Assembly: GCA_000310025.1 (NCBI GenBank)
Contig: FN649733.1
Span: forward strand, 327,329 to 391,328
DNA length: 64,000 nucleotides
DNA from: Ectocarpus siliculosus
Taxonomy: Eukaryota; Sar; Phaeophyceae; Ectocarpales; Ectocarpaceae
Direction of reading: 5' to 3'
Under the pieces are notes generated by a model. It made no database searches, was not told the DNA's origin, and saw nothing but the letters and a program-made list of their open reading frames with translations. Of the stretch, positions 38,583-52,871 are shown in pieces (within the stretch, counting starts at the first letter, position 1; each line of letters starts with the position of its first letter). The translations under genes and the position numbers were made by a program.

Positions 38583-41500
38583 CTGCGATTTTTTTGTTGT
38601 TCGTTAAGAACATTTTTCCATACCAGGCAGCATTGGAATCATAGTGACGGCGATCTGACCACCCACTCGTGTGGACCCATAATCTCGGTGATCACTGGAA
38701 AAAGAGTCTCGTCACAGGGTGTTCCAAAGCACATCAAACAGGGAACAGAGAACGGCTCGTCGTTCGTTCGTGATTTATTTATTTGCCTCCAATCCAACAC
38801 CTTTGTCGAAACAAGCACATGGATTGATTGTCGGAAGAAGAGACAGTATGTAGTTTTCTCGCTGGTCTTCCACCGAGCACGAAATGAAAGGACTTCATCA
38901 CCCCCCCCGGTCATATTGATTGATTTACTGCTGCTGTAGATCGTTGCCACGCCGGGCAGTCACGCTTCCTCCTGCGAACGTTTTATCTCGTCGGCATCCT
39001 TGAAAGACGTCAGCCCACCAGCTTCTAGGGAAGTTTCGTGGATACGCATCAACACCATCGATCATGAAAGTGCCTGATTACGCCGTGCAACCGCTGCGTG
39101 CACAAGTTGCAACCAACCATTCTTGTTTGGCGTTGTAAAGACTGTGACGGTGTTTACACCTGATTACTCTCCCAAAACAAGACTGGTAATAAATATCGGG
39201 GTGGCGGGGTGTTGTTGGTATGTCGCCCGAATTCCTCAGTCTAGAAATAGAGACAGCGGCGGTGCCGAAGTGGCGGTGTTGGAACCGTCTCATCGAGAAC
39301 TTTCCGAAAACGTGTCATCACAACGTTTGTGCATCCTCTTCGTCGTGGAGCAATCAAGATTTGAAAATTGGTCCAGGGGGGTGCTGTACTACGGTAGTGT
39401 ATATACGTTGTGCCACCGAGGGTATAACCGTGTTAGCGTGACACGCACAGCAGCAGTGCCTTATGTCGCAGAAACACGCACAATACAAATAAATACTGCT
39501 GTACGACTTTTTCAGGTACAAAAATTCATGGACGCAACGAACATTGAGGAGATTTGTTCCAAACACGTTGAGATTCCTTCGGGCGGTTCACATATGCACA
39601 GGCTCGTGCTGAGGTGCTGCGCTTCACCTACTACCTGTGTTTACTGCTATGACTTCCAACACCCCCCCTTAGGCTGTACTCCAGTATCTCGAACGGGTAG
39701 GATTTTGGTGCTTAGAGATATGCTTATTTAGAACCTGTGCTTCCTTGTCGATGACGATGGCATCTTGTGCAAAGGTAGACGTGGGCCTTGTTCGCACGCA
39801 AACCTTGACGTGATCTCGTCCCATCGCCGATTGATTGTGGTATCGTCTAGACCTTACTTACTGGAAGGGTTCGAGAAGACGTCGGGTAACAACGGTGTAT
39901 GCGCGACCCAGCGGTGTCCATCAAACACCAGCGTGTGTATCGTGGATGCATGTGCTTCGCGTGTAGCCGCAGGAGGGGAGAGAAGGGGGCAACGGGAGAC
40001 TAGAGAGTTGCTAATCTGTCTCAGACTCTTTTCTATGATAGAGATGGTTTCGTTGTGTCATATTAAGAAAAATAAAAAAAAAAGTGCGACAAAAATGTCG
40101 ATATAAATCGATAACGACCGTTTCAACCGAACCGACAACCGTTCAGCCGCAAGTCTGGCTGTAAGTTCTTTTTCTCCCTACGATCATCGGATGTCAGATT
40201 GTCCTCTTCTTGCGTTTGCTTCAATGGCTGTGGAATCAACATGCCACATATTTCCTCGCACGAGTAAGGCTACCACTTGCTGTCGCGTCCGAGCGATTGA
40301 AATAGTGTCTAAACCAAGTTAGTAACGGGTTCAGAACGTGCGAACAGTTTTTGTTACATAAATACAACGTTATAATTTATTCACGATCTTCACGGCTCTC
40401 GTTGGGCGCAGACATACATTCAGAGAGAGGCTGGGTAAGATCGTCAAATTGAGTTTGGGACGATTTAGTTCGGCAGAATCACGTCTTTCGGAGCCTTTTC
40501 GGTCGAATTAACCCTGATTTTGACAAGCGCCATGCCCACGTCTGGGGGAGATTTTTTGCCCATGTGTTTCCTTGAAAATATTATCCCTCGTCGAGCTCGA
40601 TCGATCGTGGTTCCAGAGGGAACAATAACGATGGAGGATTGAATGGGTTTTTAAACATAAAACTTTTTACCGCACCACATAAATATGTTTTCCTTTGTAC
40701 ACATAGCTATAATGGGTGCAACTTCCACCCGAGAAACCCATCGTCTCCGTGGATCCCAGTCGTTGTTGTGTCCCGCTTCCAAAATAAAACGCGAGAGAAC
40801 ATATTGCATCATAGCGCATTCAACAACGAACGGCGGACAGCATCAACGGGGACTGGCTACAGCTAGCAGTACAAAAACGTTCCCCCGACCCGCCCCCGCC
40901 TTTTTACTTCTCTCCCTTCAAAATAACCAAATACTGTAAATGAAACACGTTGACACGACGCCGATCAGTAAGGCAATGGCCACACATTGTCTCGTGTGAC
41001 CCACAAGAACAACCAATGTGGCCAACCAACTTCTTGATAATAATCTTGACAATTTGGAACAAAGTACAGCATTAGTCGTTATATTCCATTCTCACACGAC
41101 AATACCAGGACATCCCACAAAGCAATTATTAAAACAGCGCCTTTCCGAGTACTTGTTTTCAGATATAGTACAGGGACCCCCAAAAATTGTTTGTTTGTAC
41201 CAACGCATACGTACGTAGCACACATGGAAACAAATAAGGCAACACACGAGCCCACTCCCTGGAAACTTGGCCGACGCGAACGGGAGATGTGAGCCACGGC
41301 GCTCTGGTACAATAGCAAAGCGTGGATATTCTCCGAGTTCACGACAGCAAGACACGTAGTATAGAATACTTCTATACAACAATCATCACAAGACCAAAGT
41401 GGCACCAAAACCAAAAGCAGCGCATCTCTAGTGTTACCTGGACTTAGGTCAGAACAGACCACCTACGACATACAACCAGGACACAGCCCGATTGGTTTCT

Positions 41501-42288
41501 TTTAGAGTAAGCCTCGCCGAACATGCGGGTAACCGCACCTCATGATTCATGTCAAAACACAGAAGGAAATCCTGGGACCTCCAGAGTCACACTACACCCA
41601 GCCAATTCCCACGAACGACAAGCTGTGTGGGCATCCACAACACACAAAACGACCGTAGGAGAACTCCTCACGAGGGTAACGTGAACTTTCATCGTTTGCC
41701 TGCGACTACCGACAACATTTGTCCGAAAAAAGCCGGGGAGCTAGCTCACAAGACACGTTGCAAGCCAGGGCCCACACTGCCGGTCCTCCTGACATTCATG
41801 TGTGATTCTCTCCCGCACCAAAGTACAGGGTGGGCTGGCGACTTCGAAAGCAAGACACCAGTATTCAATTTATAGTTACTCGAGGTCACGCCATCTATGC
41901 ATATACGCACACGTCACAAGAGCGTCAACAACCAATTGCGTTTGCTACGGAAACAAGGTAAAATACATTCAGGGGACAACTCCACAACTCCCGAGGCCTG
42001 TTGCGCACATGCCGTTCAGAAGCTTCAGGGCGGGACGGGTCATTGACCCCCCTAATCTTCTCGAGCGAAAGCGAAAGAAAACAAGCACGTGGTCGTCTAA
42101 GCCGCTCCATGGCAATTGCAAGAGCGGCTGGAATCAGCGAAACGAGTCTAGACCCCTCCTTGTTTCCCAACTGAGCCCATATTGGTCGCGTGGGATATGC
42201 AACCATCCCATCCCGATACCAGAACCACCTAAAAAACCAACTGGGTCAAAATGCGAACGCTATTCGAAGCCGCAAAAGCAATTGAATA
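38583..42288. other. Long region without a recognised gene
   Basis: The kinesin N-terminal exon should lie here. A minus-strand stretch at about 39060-38960 reads SFKDADEIKRSQEE before a stop and is a weak candidate, but no good donor was found. The rest (39.1-42.3 kb) shows only short unsupported frames and probably includes the epimerase 3' UTR. Confidence 0.4.
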
Positions 42289-45200
42289 TTAGCAGATGGG
42301 GATGCTGTCTGATCCCGACGCCGCATCGAACTCGTCATCCTCTTCTATGCAGCCGTCACCGATGTCGTTCCCGCTCCACATAGTGTTGGTCGACTCCGGG
42401 AACTCGAAGGCATCCACGTTGATGAACGTGTTTTCTGGAAAGGAAGAGCAAAGGCGTGAAGAACGGGTGGACATAAGTGCATCTGCTGGAAACTGACCAA
42501 AGCACCAGCGGGCAAATTTGCTCGCACTGTCGGAAGACAACCGGGTACGTAGTCCTAGCGGGTAGGCAGTTAGGCCCTGCTTGCACTGTTCAAGACAACT
42601 GCCGAAGAAAACACAATATCAAGCTCATCGAAACCAACACCAAACAGATGACATAGAAGTCTAGGGATCAATGTAGCATTCGAGTGGCCCTCATTTTCGT
42701 CAAACGAGTGGCGAGCCAACGCCAACTTACGGTAGAACTCGTTATCGTCTCCCTCCTTGATCTTGACACCGATGGGGCAGTCCTCCACCAGGTTGAGAGC
42801 CAGCACGTTGCCCGACGGGCGGCCGTCTGACACGTCCGGCTCATCGCTTCCCTCGTAAGTGTACAGACCGTCTGATTTGACGGTACAGAGGGTTTTGACA
42901 AGAGTACGAAGGCCGAGAGTCGGCTTGTCAAAAGGGCGAAACTAGTGCAGTAATGATGGAATTCAAGCTGTGGCACCCATAGCGCGAGCAAAACACGAAT
43001 TGCAGCATCAACCACAAATACCGATGTGCTTGAACATCACTTCATGTCGCCTTATCCTAAAAAATACGACGTCATTCCCTGAGCAACCTGACTCGATTGT
43101 TTCCATAACTTACATTGGGAGATGTCCGTGAAGGAGTTCTGGTACACTTCGTTGTTGCCCGAGCCAAGGCTCATGCGGATGCCGTACTTGGCACCGTTGA
43201 TGATGTTGCCGTAGATCTGAGCATCGAAAGACTCCAGCATGGCGATACCAGCGTCCTGCATGTTCGTGATGGTGTTGTCTGCGCAAGAAGCACAACGAGA
43301 AACGCACAACGAGAAACGGTTTCAGAGATCGGTAAAACAGACGGTGCACTTCTGTTTCGGCGCAAAAGCTGAGTCACCTTGGGATCCCGAAATCAGAGAC
43401 CAGTCCCTTGCGCTGGAATCAAAAAAAGTTTTTGTATTTTGACAAAAAATATACACGTACCGAAGACTGCGGCGCCGTCCGAGCTGCGGTGAAGGAAGAT
43501 TCCCGCGGCGGCGGCGCCACCATCCCTGACTTCGTTCTCGAAGATCTTTACGTTGTTGCAGCGCTTGGAAGCGATGATCCCTAGGAAACACATCATTGGA
43601 GCGAGTCGCATCGAACACGCGAAAGGTTACAAACAATGAAGGTGCCGCGTCGAACGAGCTGGCTATGCGCTGGTCGTCATGATGGCCTTCTACCCACAAC
43701 TATTGGAGCCGGGGGGATACAAGAAGAAAGCAGAGGCAGGGATCATGATCAACGTAATCCAATCGAGATAAACGCAAGGCAAAGCCAGCCCAATTGGAAA
43801 GAGCGCTCACCGTGGTTGACGTTGTTGTACACCTCGTTGTACGCGACTGCGAATCATCGGAGCAGACCGCGCAACGAAAAAACAAAGGGGAGATAACTGA
43901 GATAGGATGCGCATGCATAGCAAAGAAACCAAGCATGTTTCACGAGAACAGGCACATCAACGGGGAGTATACGCGCAATCGTCAAAAGATAAGCAGCAGG
44001 TACCATTGATCACATAATTCGATGTATTTTATTTTTTTTAAGCACCGACTCACTCGTGAGGTAGTCAGAGTCGTCGTGGGGGTCGAAGCCGTACTGCCAG
44101 TTGTCGTGCATCTTGTTGTTGGTCCAAACACCGCCCTGGTGCCCGTAGCTGTAGTGCCCATAGTAGAGGTGGTGAATGTCGGATCCCGTCAGGTCGCCGT
44201 AAACGTTGGTGAGCTCGAACACCTCCGGGTTGGAGAGGTCCTTGCAGAATCCGCGCACCTGGAACGCGTCCACGAAAGGTTGTGAATCGAGGAAAGTGTC
44301 TAGGTTAACAAGCGCTCAGGATCGTTGCCACTGTGAACATGCCCGACGCGAACGCAAAAGGCTTCGTAAACACCAACCAGCCGCCAACGTGCAAAAGGAA
44401 ACACGATGAACGGGGAAAACCTTGCGCTTGCGGTTGATCTTACCTTCCACGTCATGCCGTAGGACTCAGAGTCGAAGTAACCTAGGTAGGCGATCTCAGA
44501 GTTGATAATGTCCATCCGGCACTCTCCCATCTCGTTCTTGGCGTTGCCCTCGCAATCGTCGCCGGTGAGCTTCTCGGACACGCAGTTAAGGAACGAACGG
44601 CCGTTCTCGTACGTCTCCTGGGGCTCCTTGTTCGGGGTGTCCCACGAGGTAACGATGGTGTCCTCGAAATACAAGCTACCTCCGTGCCCGCGGACCTGGA
44701 AAACGATTGTTCCGCGGAACGCGACGGCCAAAAGGTTGAGAACGTCAACAGGGGATTACCGAAGCAATCTTTTTACCCTCTCCACCACAAAACCACCCAC
44801 CTCTAGATCTGCAGCGCATAGGGTCAGGCCTACCGAGTGCTACTGTAGTTCTTTGCAAATATCAAGGACGTCCACGAGGTATTAACAACGGAACAGCACA
44901 CAGTGCAAGGGTACTTGCTTACAAATGCCTCACCTCGTGGAAGTCGTCCGAGCCAGTAGACTGGATACGGAGCTGGTTGCAGTCTCCCCCAGCGCTGGTT
45001 CCCTTGCAGTAGAACACACCACCGCCGGTGATGTAAAGCTCGGCGGCGAGGAGCCAGTTGTTGGTGATGCCGGATGGGATGTCGAGCTTGGTGCCATCAT
45101 CGTCCAGCATGTACACCGGGCCCTTGGAGGATCCGTCGTTTTCCGTGCCACGGAAGTTGTACAGGTCGGTCATGGTGAAGCATCCTTCGCCTTCGGCGTC

Positions 45201-48200
45201 TGCAAAATAGAGAGCATCGGTGCCAATCAGAGGGATACGAAATTTGTTCAACAGCTAAATTTTTCACATTTCAGAATAGAAGTGCACGGCAAATCGATCA
45301 GAATGTGACCAACTACGGCCGGAGTCCAACCAAACAATGCTAGTCTGGAAAACTCATGTCCGTCAACCCCGATGTGCTTGACCTTGTGAAGAACGCAATC
45401 CGGTGCACATGCACCCTACTCCAAGCATGCCGCGACGTGTCAATACTCACACAGGCGACCGGCGACTCCGCTGCTGGCGGCGTAACGGAAAGAAGGCCGG
45501 TCCTCATCGTCCCCGCAGCTGCTGGAGATTTCCATCAACGGGGTGGGGGACGGGTTGCTCGTGGGGGAAGGATCGGGAACTTCCCATTCACCAACCGCCG
45601 GGGTGGGGGAAGGAGCAACAGGGGTGGGTGCCGGGCCGTCCTCAAGCATGTACACTTGGATGGCGTTGAATCCTCCGCATGTCTCGCTCGAGTCTCCGCT
45701 GCAGGTCATGTCGCAGTTGGAGGCCTCACCGAGCTCGTCCGGAGAGTCGCCGCTGGAAGAACAGAAGCACTGTTTTGTTTTGACAGCCGTCGAAGGTAGC
45801 GGCAGCGGACGGAACAAAAACGGTGCCACTATAAAACGGGTGCATGTGATGGCCGACGGAGAACCTTCATGATAAAATACATCTACATAGACGGCTGGAC
45901 CAAACCAAGCTGTACCTACTTAGCTACAACTAGCATAGCACCAAGCTAAGGGGGCCGCCATGACTCGATCAAGCTCATCTTACCTCGAATGCGTACTCAG
46001 TCCCGAAGTAGGTAGAGCCCTCACAGAAGTCGGCGCAGTACTGAGTGTTACGGACCAAGAAACGGATAGCGTTGGGGAGACAGTGAGCGTGGGGAAGAGC
46101 AAGCATAGGAGGTAGGGCGGTTAAAGGATCGACCCAAACGACGCTGAGCCTTACTGACGGACCAACCTCCACACAAACAACACAAGATTGCTGCAACAGG
46201 CGGCCGAGCAAACCTTTGCGACCAGATGACACCTCCACTTACCGCCGCTGTCATGACGCTGTTGATGCTCAACATCGAGTCGCCCGAGAGCACGCGGTCG
46301 GAACTGTCGTCCACAAAGCATCCGACTGACTCGTAGTCACCGTCGCCGGACGGTGTGGGGGTAACGGGAGTCGGTGTGTCGTCATCATCCGAGTACTCGT
46401 ACACCTGGATGGCGTAGGATCCTCCGCAAATCTCGCTCGAGTCTCCGCTGCAGGCCATTTCGCAGTCTTCGGACTCACCCAGTTCATCCGGAGTGTCACC
46501 GCTGGAAGAACAGAAGCACTGTCGATAGAGGGGTCCGGAGGCGAGAGGGGGCAGCAACCGTGGGTGATGGTGCATCAGACGGACAACAGCTTGACATGAA
46601 AACCACGTCGTACACGTCCACCCTAGCACACAAGCCAGTTCGGTTTGTTCGTTTGTCAGAACATCATCCTACGATACGTGCAGTTCCGGCCGAGCGATGT
46701 GACTCGACAACGTGATTGGCTGAGAATGCTCACCTCGTATCCGAACTGAACCCCGAAGTAATCCGAACCCTCGCAGAAGTCGGCGCAGTACTGCCAAGAC
46801 AGGCGAAAGGCAAGCGTCAATGAAAAAGATGGTGACAAATTCGACAAAGAGGTGGAGGCGGAACACTGAGTCATTCATGCATACAGCAACACACCGAGAT
46901 AGGCGTCCGAACCAGAACTCGAGTAGGGAAAAATCGTTCCAACCAAGGGCAAAAGGTTTTGCGGAACGCATGTCGACCTCAACGCACAGAGAAAGAAAAA
47001 TATGCTCCAAACGTACGTACCGCGGTGGTCATGACGCTGTTCACCGACATCATCGAGTCGCCGGACAAGACACGGTCCGGGCTGTCGACGTAACATCCCG
47101 CAAACGAGTAGGAAGAACTAGACGGCGACGGAGGGCTTGGGGTGTTGTCGTCGTCCGTAGGAGAAGGGGAGTCATCTGAAATCATGTAAGCGTATTCCGG
47201 AAACAAGGATACGGGGAAAGACGGGACAGGCGATAAAAATGGACTAATGGGAAGGAGAGGAAACAGCACCACAGGCAGGCGAGGAGGGAAAACGGAAGCC
47301 AACACATCCAAAAACAAAAATACTGGAGCGGCAGACTTGGTGGGCTTCTGCATACGTCTACCAGCATCAATACCCAGAGAGCAAAGCCACCCACCAGTCA
47401 CGATGCACGGGGCTTCGCCGCACGACACGCCGGCCGCCTTGATGTTAGCGGTACAGCACTCGTCGCCGGTAAGACCGTTCCTCGAGCTGCATCCCGACCC
47501 CCCGCAGGTTTCGCACTCCGCCTGGGAAAACATTCCACGAACGGAAAATTACGGTCAAGGTATTGATGGCCCGGGTAGTTTCCCAGTGTGACGTGGATCC
47601 CTCTCGTTGCCTGCTGCCATTTCACACAACCGCAAAATCTCAATCTTCACGCTCGCAACACTTCAACGAGATTCCTCATGCTGTGCGGCGAAACATCCCG
47701 ACACAGCTAAAAAACATCTGTGATAATATATAGGGGTATCTTGGAGGCATGCGCCAACACGTACCACACAGCAGACATCGCCCTGAAGAATGCCGTCGTC
47801 GCACGAGCCGCTTGAGCCGTCCGGGGTGGGCGTGGGGGTAGTCGGAGTCGGAGAGGTCGGGGTAGAAGCCGATGCCCCGAGAATGCAGGGTGCGGACCCA
47901 CACGGGACGTTGGCGGCGATGATGTCCGAGTGGCAGCAGTCATCGCCTGTCAAGCCACCCCCGCGGTCGCCACACCTGCAGTGCACGGTTCGCAATGGAA
48001 TCAAAAGACCCAGGATGTCATGCGTCGATGGTCAAGGGACACTTGAGCGTGCCGATCGAGGTTCCCAAGTGTATTGGTGGAGTCTTAGGGCAACAAACTG
48101 GCTTGTTGGGAAAAGGCCTTGTGTGTATGAAAAGAGAGCATGTCTCGTGTTTTGAGGGAAAAAAAAACTCAATTTCAAAGTACATGAAAAAACGGCCCAC

Positions 48201-48628
48201 GACAGAAGTCCTGTCATCGACATGAAAAAACCTGGCGCACGACACTTACCCGGACCCGCCACATTCCCCGCATCCAGCCGAGCAGCAAATATCGCCCTTG
48301 AGGATACCGTCACAAGTTTGGGCTGTGGGTAGCGGTATGACACAAAGACGGGAGGCAACAAGAGAGATCGATTAGCATTGTCACAAGAGCCATACGACAC
48401 GATACTCGGGCTAATATACTATACTATATAATACAGCTGTGGACGGACCTTTGAAAAAATTATGAAATTATTTACCTACCTACAGCCTATGCATAGCATG
48501 CACGCCGACACCCATCCTCTCTGACGAACGACGTGAGAAGGGGGCGTTTTATGAACTTCAGTGCTTGAATGCTTACCGGCCACGAAGCTGATGGAGAGCA
48601 CCGGCAGCAGCAGCTTCAAGAGATGCAT
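42289..48628 (-). CDS. Secreted WSC-domain mannuronan (alginate) C5-epimerase, 17 exons
   Basis: Minus-strand exons, approximately: 48628-48577, 48322-48250, 47975-47765, 47521-47395, 47175-47021, 46790-46734, 46518-46243, 46040-45984, 45769-45451, 45199-44934, 44696-44444, 44263-44056, 43844-43810, 43580-43461, 43278-43114, 42874-42733, 42438-42289. Predicted length is about 890 residues. Order: signal peptide MHLLKLLLPVLSISFVAA; two Cys-rich modules (GILKGDICC / GILQGDVCC types); two WSC domains (CYVDSPDRVLSGDSM to CGGSYAIQVY, then a second copy); Thr/Pro linkers; then a right-handed beta-helix. The beta-helix carries YGFDPHDDSDYL, the DPHD catalytic signature of AlgG/AlgE-type epimerases. 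Such enzymes convert mannuronate to guluronate within alginate in the cell wall, changing gel stiffness. WSC domains likely bind wall polysaccharide. All junctions checked are GT-AG and phase-consistent, except a one-base uncertainty in the exon at 44.4-44.7 kb. Confidence 0.92.
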
Positions 48629-51600
48629 CGTTGGCCACACGACTCTCGCAGGCGAGAACTTGTAACAACCTGAATGAGATTGTCATTGTCATTGTTTGGG
48701 ACGTCGTTACACAACAGCAGCAGCAGGTAAATGAGTCCCTTGATTTGATGCAGGGTCGACAGTAGTGAACAAACGACTGTTACTGACATGTTACCTGTAC
48801 AGGTAGGTGCCGTTCTACGTCGGGGACAAGTCCGCGGGGCAGCAGCGTTGCAAGGACGCCGACTTGACTGAACCGCTTCCTCTGTACAACGACGTTCCGG
48901 GCACAGCAGTTATAATTTTTCATCTTCATATTGAAGCAAGAAGTCAGTCCGAAGGACATGAAAAAGCAAGGGTCCGTCGCGAGGATACATGTACCACGAG
49001 GAGATGTATCGAGGTATGCCCCAACCGAGACGTCGTTCCGTCCTTGTACTATCGTTCTGCAAGGTCAAATTCGAAAATGGTTGGTTTCCATGACGCAAGT
49101 TTTCGGTCATATCTAGAATAGAGGCAGCAAGCAATGATTGGCGGAAGGAACCATGCAAGGCCAGATCAGAGGAAACAGTCCGACGAAAGACGAAAGCACG
49201 ACGTTATCGGCGCTTGTTTGGTGTAATGCCACATGCACTGGGAGGGCGAGGGCGAAATGCACAGCGCCGAAAGGTTTGTGTGATCGATCGAAAAAGATCG
49301 AAAGGAAGACGGCACAACTCCTTAAAAGATAAAAGATTTAGCTGACAACACGTACAACAAATGTACGCGAACAAATTTGTGAAGAGAAGAACCTGGACAC
49401 CAACCACAATCTCTACCTCAAATAGTACATTCATTCGTCCACATGCCAAAGTCGGTCAGCACCACATCTGCCAGTATCTACCAGAATGTGAAGACAACAA
49501 CAACAACAACAACAAACCAGCAGGATGATGTGAGGCTAGTGAAAAAATGAATACGTCGAATGTATTTAGCACGTCAGGATCGAAGCAAAATCAGAAGCGT
49601 TTGACTGCTTGGTTAGATTCATCCCGGTGGGAATATCACCACCGACAGACCGATCGTCAAAAAAGTGAGAGGACACACCTGGTGTTGAAAAAAAAAGTGT
49701 GAGCGGACCCGGCGAATTACCGACAAAATGCTGGTTGCAAGCACGTACTTGAAGCTTTGGATCGGCGCTCTAGGCACACGCCTCTTAATCGCTCCTGACA
49801 ATTTTGCAAGGAACGAGTGGAGCCCGGCCGCGCTCCGCCCTTACCACGCGACACGCGTATGCGTGAAATTTCAACGGTTTGAACGGTCATTATTTTCCGC
49901 CGTTTTGGTGGGGAATTACAGCACTCGGAAAAAACTGGGGCACATCTCGCCGATCCGCCGAAAGGGGCAACCTCTACGCAAAAATGCTGTAGGACGCTTG
50001 ACCAAGGGCGACACGCGTGCTGAGTTAACAGAGATGGCGGAAGGTAGACGTTTAACAGTATATGCGTTGTAGAAAGCACATGGTACAAAAAATTCAAAGT
50101 CGGTAACCGCACACAAAGTCAGTCAAGTGCAAAGTGCAGGGGAAAGCTTTATTTGCCACACCACAACCTGCAACGGGACATCGGCATGTGGCTTTTCGAT
50201 CGAGTGCGGTAGGCGGGAGACCGCTTGCCGTTGAGTTTATGCGGGCGCAGGAGGTGCGCAGCAGGGGGGGGTGTAGCTGTTATGTGGTGAGCGAGAGCAC
50301 AGCAGTAGGAGGAGGAGAGAACACGGCACATCTCGGCAAGGGGAGTCTACAAAAAAAAGAGACGGGAAACAAAAGGCGCGCACAACCAGAGGCATTTTTG
50401 TAAAAGGATTGTGCAGTCATCATGGTGCGCGTACCAAAGCCAACCATATATTATTGCTTCGACGGGCTACCAGGTGCGTGCTGGCTTGAGTTGATTATTT
50501 CTGTCGCTGTTGGCGTCGCGTGGCATGGCATGGCATGCGTCTCCGTCCATGTATGTCGGCTGTAGCATAGCTCGCACAACGTCATAGAACGGAAAAACAC
50601 ACACACACGTCCATCAAAAAAACTCTCAAATCACCCGCCGAAACGGGGATCGTAGCCGGAAAAATAAAAAAGCGAGTTGGCTCCTACAGAGGTATCGCTT
50701 CATCCGATCTAAAGCTCGCCTGCACACGGGGTCTCACCTCTCTCTTGCCCTTGCCGCACCTTTGCTCGACACTTGTAAGACTTGGGGAGAAAGGCAGTGG
50801 TGTGAGTGGAAGGATGGGGGGAAGACCAGCTGGTCGCCAGGCAAGCTGTGGATGGAAGGATGTGTGTGTGTGATCGGGTGTGGGCAGGGCAAGGACAGGT
50901 AGATAGAGTCAGATGTGAGAATCTGGTTGCTTGCCGCGGGACCGGTTCCAGAACTAAAGAACCGAATGTGACGTGCGGAGAAAGTTCGAGCAACCTTCTT
51001 CTCGGTGATTGGGACGTCCGTCATGTGGCCTCTCCCTGTCGCAGGGCGGGTGTGATCGGCTGCCAATGAAATGCCGCGAAGATTGTGGGTGTCTTGAAGG
51101 CAGGGAGGAGGGAATCGATCGGGGAAGTGTCTTGTTTGTTCATCATCAGGCATTCATTCCCCTCTTCCGTAAGATATAGGTCTGCAGCAGTGCACAAGCG
51201 GGGGTGGATACTATTTCCCAATTACCCCGTCGAGACCTGTTGTACACCTCAGATGAAATAAATCCAGATCTGTTTTCTTACTCAGGAGATCACAAGATAC
51301 ACGTTGTACTATGATCTCACACTTTCTTCCCAGTCTACTATGCATAATACATATCATACAGCACCAAATCATGCAGGAGGCAGACGACGCTGCCTCTGTT
51401 GTTACTTAGATGCATTTTTTCCCTTCATTGATCCATCTGGCTGTACATGCATCGAGAGAGAACAAACAAAAATCTGTTCTTTGGCTTCGAGCCACCTGCT
51501 GTACCATGGTGGTAACGTGCCAGTTTTCTGCCAACAACATACATCTCACCGGCAGTGAACGAACCATTATTATTGCAATGGGTTACCAACCGGTTTTACA

Positions 51601-52871
51601 GCACCTACTGAAACCTGAGAGACAGTCGTGGAAGGTCTTGCTGTAGACTATGCAGTTTGGGAGCGGGGCTAACTTAATATATGTGGAAGGAATTACTGCT
51701 GTACATACAACACGCACAGACAGATCCCACCCGCTCCTTCTCCAAATTATGAAGAAATGGGCGGAATGACGGTTACAGAGAATGTTTCAGCAGACCGTCT
51801 TCACGTCATCATTTACTTGCCCAAGGAAGTATCTCGGTGGTTCTAGAGCAATAGCAACGTATCCACCATCCTTTGTTGGCGATTGGCGTATACAGCAGCA
51901 GCGTAGGTGACAGAAAGCGCTGAGGCGGAACACCCGCGGCGTCGGGCAGGTCGGAGCGCAACGCGCAGAATAAGTTTAACGAACGCTCTTACGAAATATC
52001 TTCGTCAAATGAACGAACGCTCTTCGTCAAAAATGATGAACGATTGATTGTCGGCAGCAGTAGAAGACAATATGTCGGTTGATTAAAAATCGCACGTTGG
52101 TCCCAGATAACGCAAACAAAAATAGTGATTGGTGTGCACGAAACGCGGCACGTAAGTGTGGACCAGCTGGTATGGACGCGTGCACACAATAAACCCAGCA
52201 CAGAAGCATATAAAAGTAAACATGTGATAACCAACACGCTTGACGTTATTACTTGGTGAATTTTCCCCGCCCCCACGGCCTCTCTGTGTTTGGTATCACC
52301 CATCATGGCATGAAAAAAGCAGAACACAACCAACGGCAAAAACATCGTTATACACATACGTACACAAGTATGGATGCCCCGCACATATGCATATATGCAC
52401 ACATACCGCGGTGAGGAGGATTTATCTCGGGCGTCTTCGGCGGATTGGTCAATACGCTCTACTATAAGTGATGCAGATATCATGATATCAGAGATGCAGG
52501 TTGTTCCCGCTTATTTTTCTTTGCTGACCCGCGGACGAAGTTTTCGACATCATCATGCAGCCCGAAGAGTCCATCTACACCAAACCAGCAGCTGACAGAA
52601 ACACCACCACTCGTGCATCTCCGTCCGCATGACGTCATAACCTAGCCTCTGACGACAACACCAAGCAACTCATGGCAACGAACCATCACAGGGTTGCCTC
52701 AAAATTACTTCAACACAAAAACATAGCCCCCAACCACATGCGTGATCTTAGATTTGCACAGAGGCCCTGGCCTCTAGTCAATCAAGAGCTCTTCGCTGTG
52801 TGTTGTGACTAACCGCGCCAAAATGTCAGTGCTACATACGAGAAGAGCACAGCCAAACGCATGTGCTTCAT
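48629..52871. other. Long region without a recognised gene
   Basis: This is upstream of the epimerase and presumably holds its promoter. I found no frame with a domain, signal peptide or convincing splice pair. Small repeats are present: CAA triplets at about 49493-49515, TGGCA units near 50520-50540, and a repeated GAACGCTCTT near 51980-52022. Confidence 0.45.
49493..49515. repeat. CAA microsatellite
   Basis: An uninterrupted run of about seven ACA/CAA triplets in intergenic sequence upstream of the epimerase gene. Confidence 0.75.

Noticed and set aside
38301-38939. 212-codon open frame on the plus strand
   Set aside because: It is the antisense shadow of the kinesin exon at 38582-38399, which has clear motor motifs and matching splice sites.
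41079-41462. 127-codon minus-strand hydrophobic frame downstream of the epimerase
   Set aside because: It has no domain, no splice support and no signal peptide pattern, and is most likely 3' UTR or intergenic sequence.
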